Shown here: positions 63,145 through 64,000 of the stretch, piece by piece
Layout of the letters: the number at the start of each line of letters is the position of its first letter
How positions within the stretch are numbered: the stretch's first letter is position 1
NCBI RefSeq assembly: GCF_001399675.1
Contig: NZ_LJCO01000030.1
Span: 62,001-126,000 of the forward strand
Length of the DNA stretch: 64,000 bases
Source: Paenalicyclobacillus ferrooxydans
GTDB taxonomy: Bacteria; Bacillota; Bacilli; Alicyclobacillales; Alicyclobacillaceae
Direction of reading: 5' to 3'
Position numbers and translations under genes: made by a program
The notes under the pieces: generated by a model
Told to the model about the DNA's origin: nothing
The model's database searches: none
The model's input: only the letters and a program-made list of their open reading frames with translations

Positions 63145-64000
63145 TCATTCGAAGACGTTTTGCACCATCTGGGCCAGTTCATCCACGTCTACATATTTCG
63201 GGTTATAAATCATGGTTCCGTCCTCCGATGCACGTTCGACAATCAGTGGCAGCATATCCGCGGTTACTCTGGCACCGGCCAGCGTGAGCGGAAGCCCAGC
63301 TGATGTAAGCACGTCTCGACGGAACTCATCGATCGCCTGAATGACAGCCTCCTGACCGTCACCGCCGAACCCACTGAGACGGCCTATCTCTGTGATACGC
63401 GTCCCTTCCACTTCCGCATTACATCGCAGCCCCTCCGTCAGCATCAGGGCATTGGCCAAACCGTGAGGGACACCGGCAACGCCGCCGAGCGCGTGTGCAA
63501 CGGCGTGCACAACACCAACCATACTGTGCTGGAATGCAATGCCAGCCATCGTACTCGCGGTCTGAAGAGAAGCCCGAGCTGACTGTGTTACCTCGCTAGC
63601 GGGGTCACCGAGGGCCGTCTGCAGATTCTGACGAATGAGCGTGGCAGCTGTCACGGCCCACGCGTCACTGAACGGATTGTGGAGCACATCGATGTACGCC
63701 TCGAGGGCGTGTGTAAGAGCATCCATCGCGGTCATTGCGAGCAACCCGTTTGGTAGAGACGATGTCACGGCGGGATCGAGCAGTGCGATGGTTGGTGCGA
63801 GCGATTTGTCCACGAAGGTCAACTTTCGGTGATCTGTCCGGTCTGCAATGACAGCCACAGAAGTCACTTCTGAACCAGTCCCGACAGTGGTTGGTATGGC
63901 AATCAGAGGCAGCAAGGAAGAAGTAAGGATTTCGGCCCCCTGGTAGTCAAGCAGGTCTCCACCATGTGTAAGTAGAATATTCGCTGCCTTCGCGGTGTCA
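63145..64000 (-). CDS. iron-containing alcohol dehydrogenase (5' partial)
   Basis: The C-terminal 285 residues of a group III dehydrogenase; the frame runs off the right edge, so its start is missing. Visible are THGGDLLDYQGAE, the IPTTVGTGSEVTS segment, and the metal ligands in HALEAY, QHSMVGVVHAVAHALGG and PHGLANA. These oxidise primary alcohols, 4-hydroxybutyrate, 1,3-propanediol or lactaldehyde with NAD(P). The neighbouring CoA-transferase favours 4-hydroxybutyrate. It shares a strand with the SCP2 gene downstream. Confidence 0.9.
   Translation of the reverse strand, partial: DTAKAANILLTHGGDLLDYQGAEILTSSLLPLIAIPTTVGTGSEVTSVAVIADRTDHRKLTFVDKSLAPTIALLDPAVTSSLPNGLLAMTAMDALTHALEAYIDVLHNPFSDAWAVTAATLIRQNLQTALGDPASEVTQSARASLQTASTMAGIAFQHSMVGVVHAVAHALGGVAGVPHGLANALMLTEGLRCNAEVEGTRITEIGRLSGFGGDGQEAVIQAIDEFRRDVLTSAGLPLTLAGARVTADMLPLIVERASEDGTMIYNPKYVDVDELAQMVQNVFE

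Overview
The window looks like chromosomal DNA of an aerobic, spore-forming member of the Bacillota, probably an Alicyclobacillus-like bacillus. This is inferred from gene content, not from a marker gene. The clues are strong AGGAGG-type ribosome sites, frequent GTG and TTG starts, a HelD helicase, the YhaO/YhaN repair pair, a sporulation-kinase-like histidine kinase, a GH18 enzyme with stalk domains, and moderate G+C. I see no rRNA, tRNA, insertion sequence, prophage or CRISPR array. Both ends of the window cut through genes.

1-12 kb: a heterodimeric ABC exporter (first gene cut by the window edge), a small Gly/Tyr-rich protein, a sorbosone-dehydrogenase-like beta-propeller protein, an alpha/beta hydrolase, a ThiF/MoeB-type adenylyltransferase, an ABC-2 drug-type exporter whose ATPase lacks its usual N-terminus, an Nramp manganese transporter, a small acidic protein and an XdhC-type protein. 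12-18 kb: a Tet(M)-like ribosomal protection GTPase and a five-gene 2-oxoacid:ferredoxin oxidoreductase operon (P-loop ATPase, ferredoxin, alpha, beta, gamma). 18-25 kb: a secreted GH18 enzyme, a DUF3311/solute:sodium symporter pair, an MFS transporter and an APC amino-acid permease.

25-31 kb: a peptide-utilisation operon with a GntR regulator, a lipoprotein binding protein, two permeases and a gamma-glutamyltransferase, but no transporter ATPase gene. Its promoter carries a perfect 20-bp palindrome. 31-35 kb: ectoine synthesis (ectA, ectB, ectC) followed by aspartate kinase, which supplies the precursor. 35-36 kb: an unusual non-coding stretch with a 135-bp tandem repeat rich in GTCG inverted repeats, then a purine-only 16-bp tandem repeat just upstream of formate-tetrahydrofolate ligase.

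37-52 kb: HelD, aminopeptidase C, an SDR, a DUF2071 protein, a Gfo/Idh/MocA oxidoreductase with a DCC thiol protein, YceI, a GPH sugar symporter convergent with a GH1 beta-glucosidase, an S9 peptidase and two small unknown proteins. 52-64 kb: a possible structured RNA, a PAS histidine kinase, glutathione peroxidase, a frameshifted sigma/HTH-like pseudogene, the yhaO-yhaN operon fused by a 4-base overlap to a 4-hydroxybutyrate-type CoA-transferase, then an SCP2 protein and an iron alcohol dehydrogenase cut by the window edge.

The least explained features are the 35.3-35.9 kb repeats, the truncated ABC ATPase with the duplications beside it, and the 52.7-52.95 kb non-coding segment. I found nothing that amounts to a clearly new multi-gene system.
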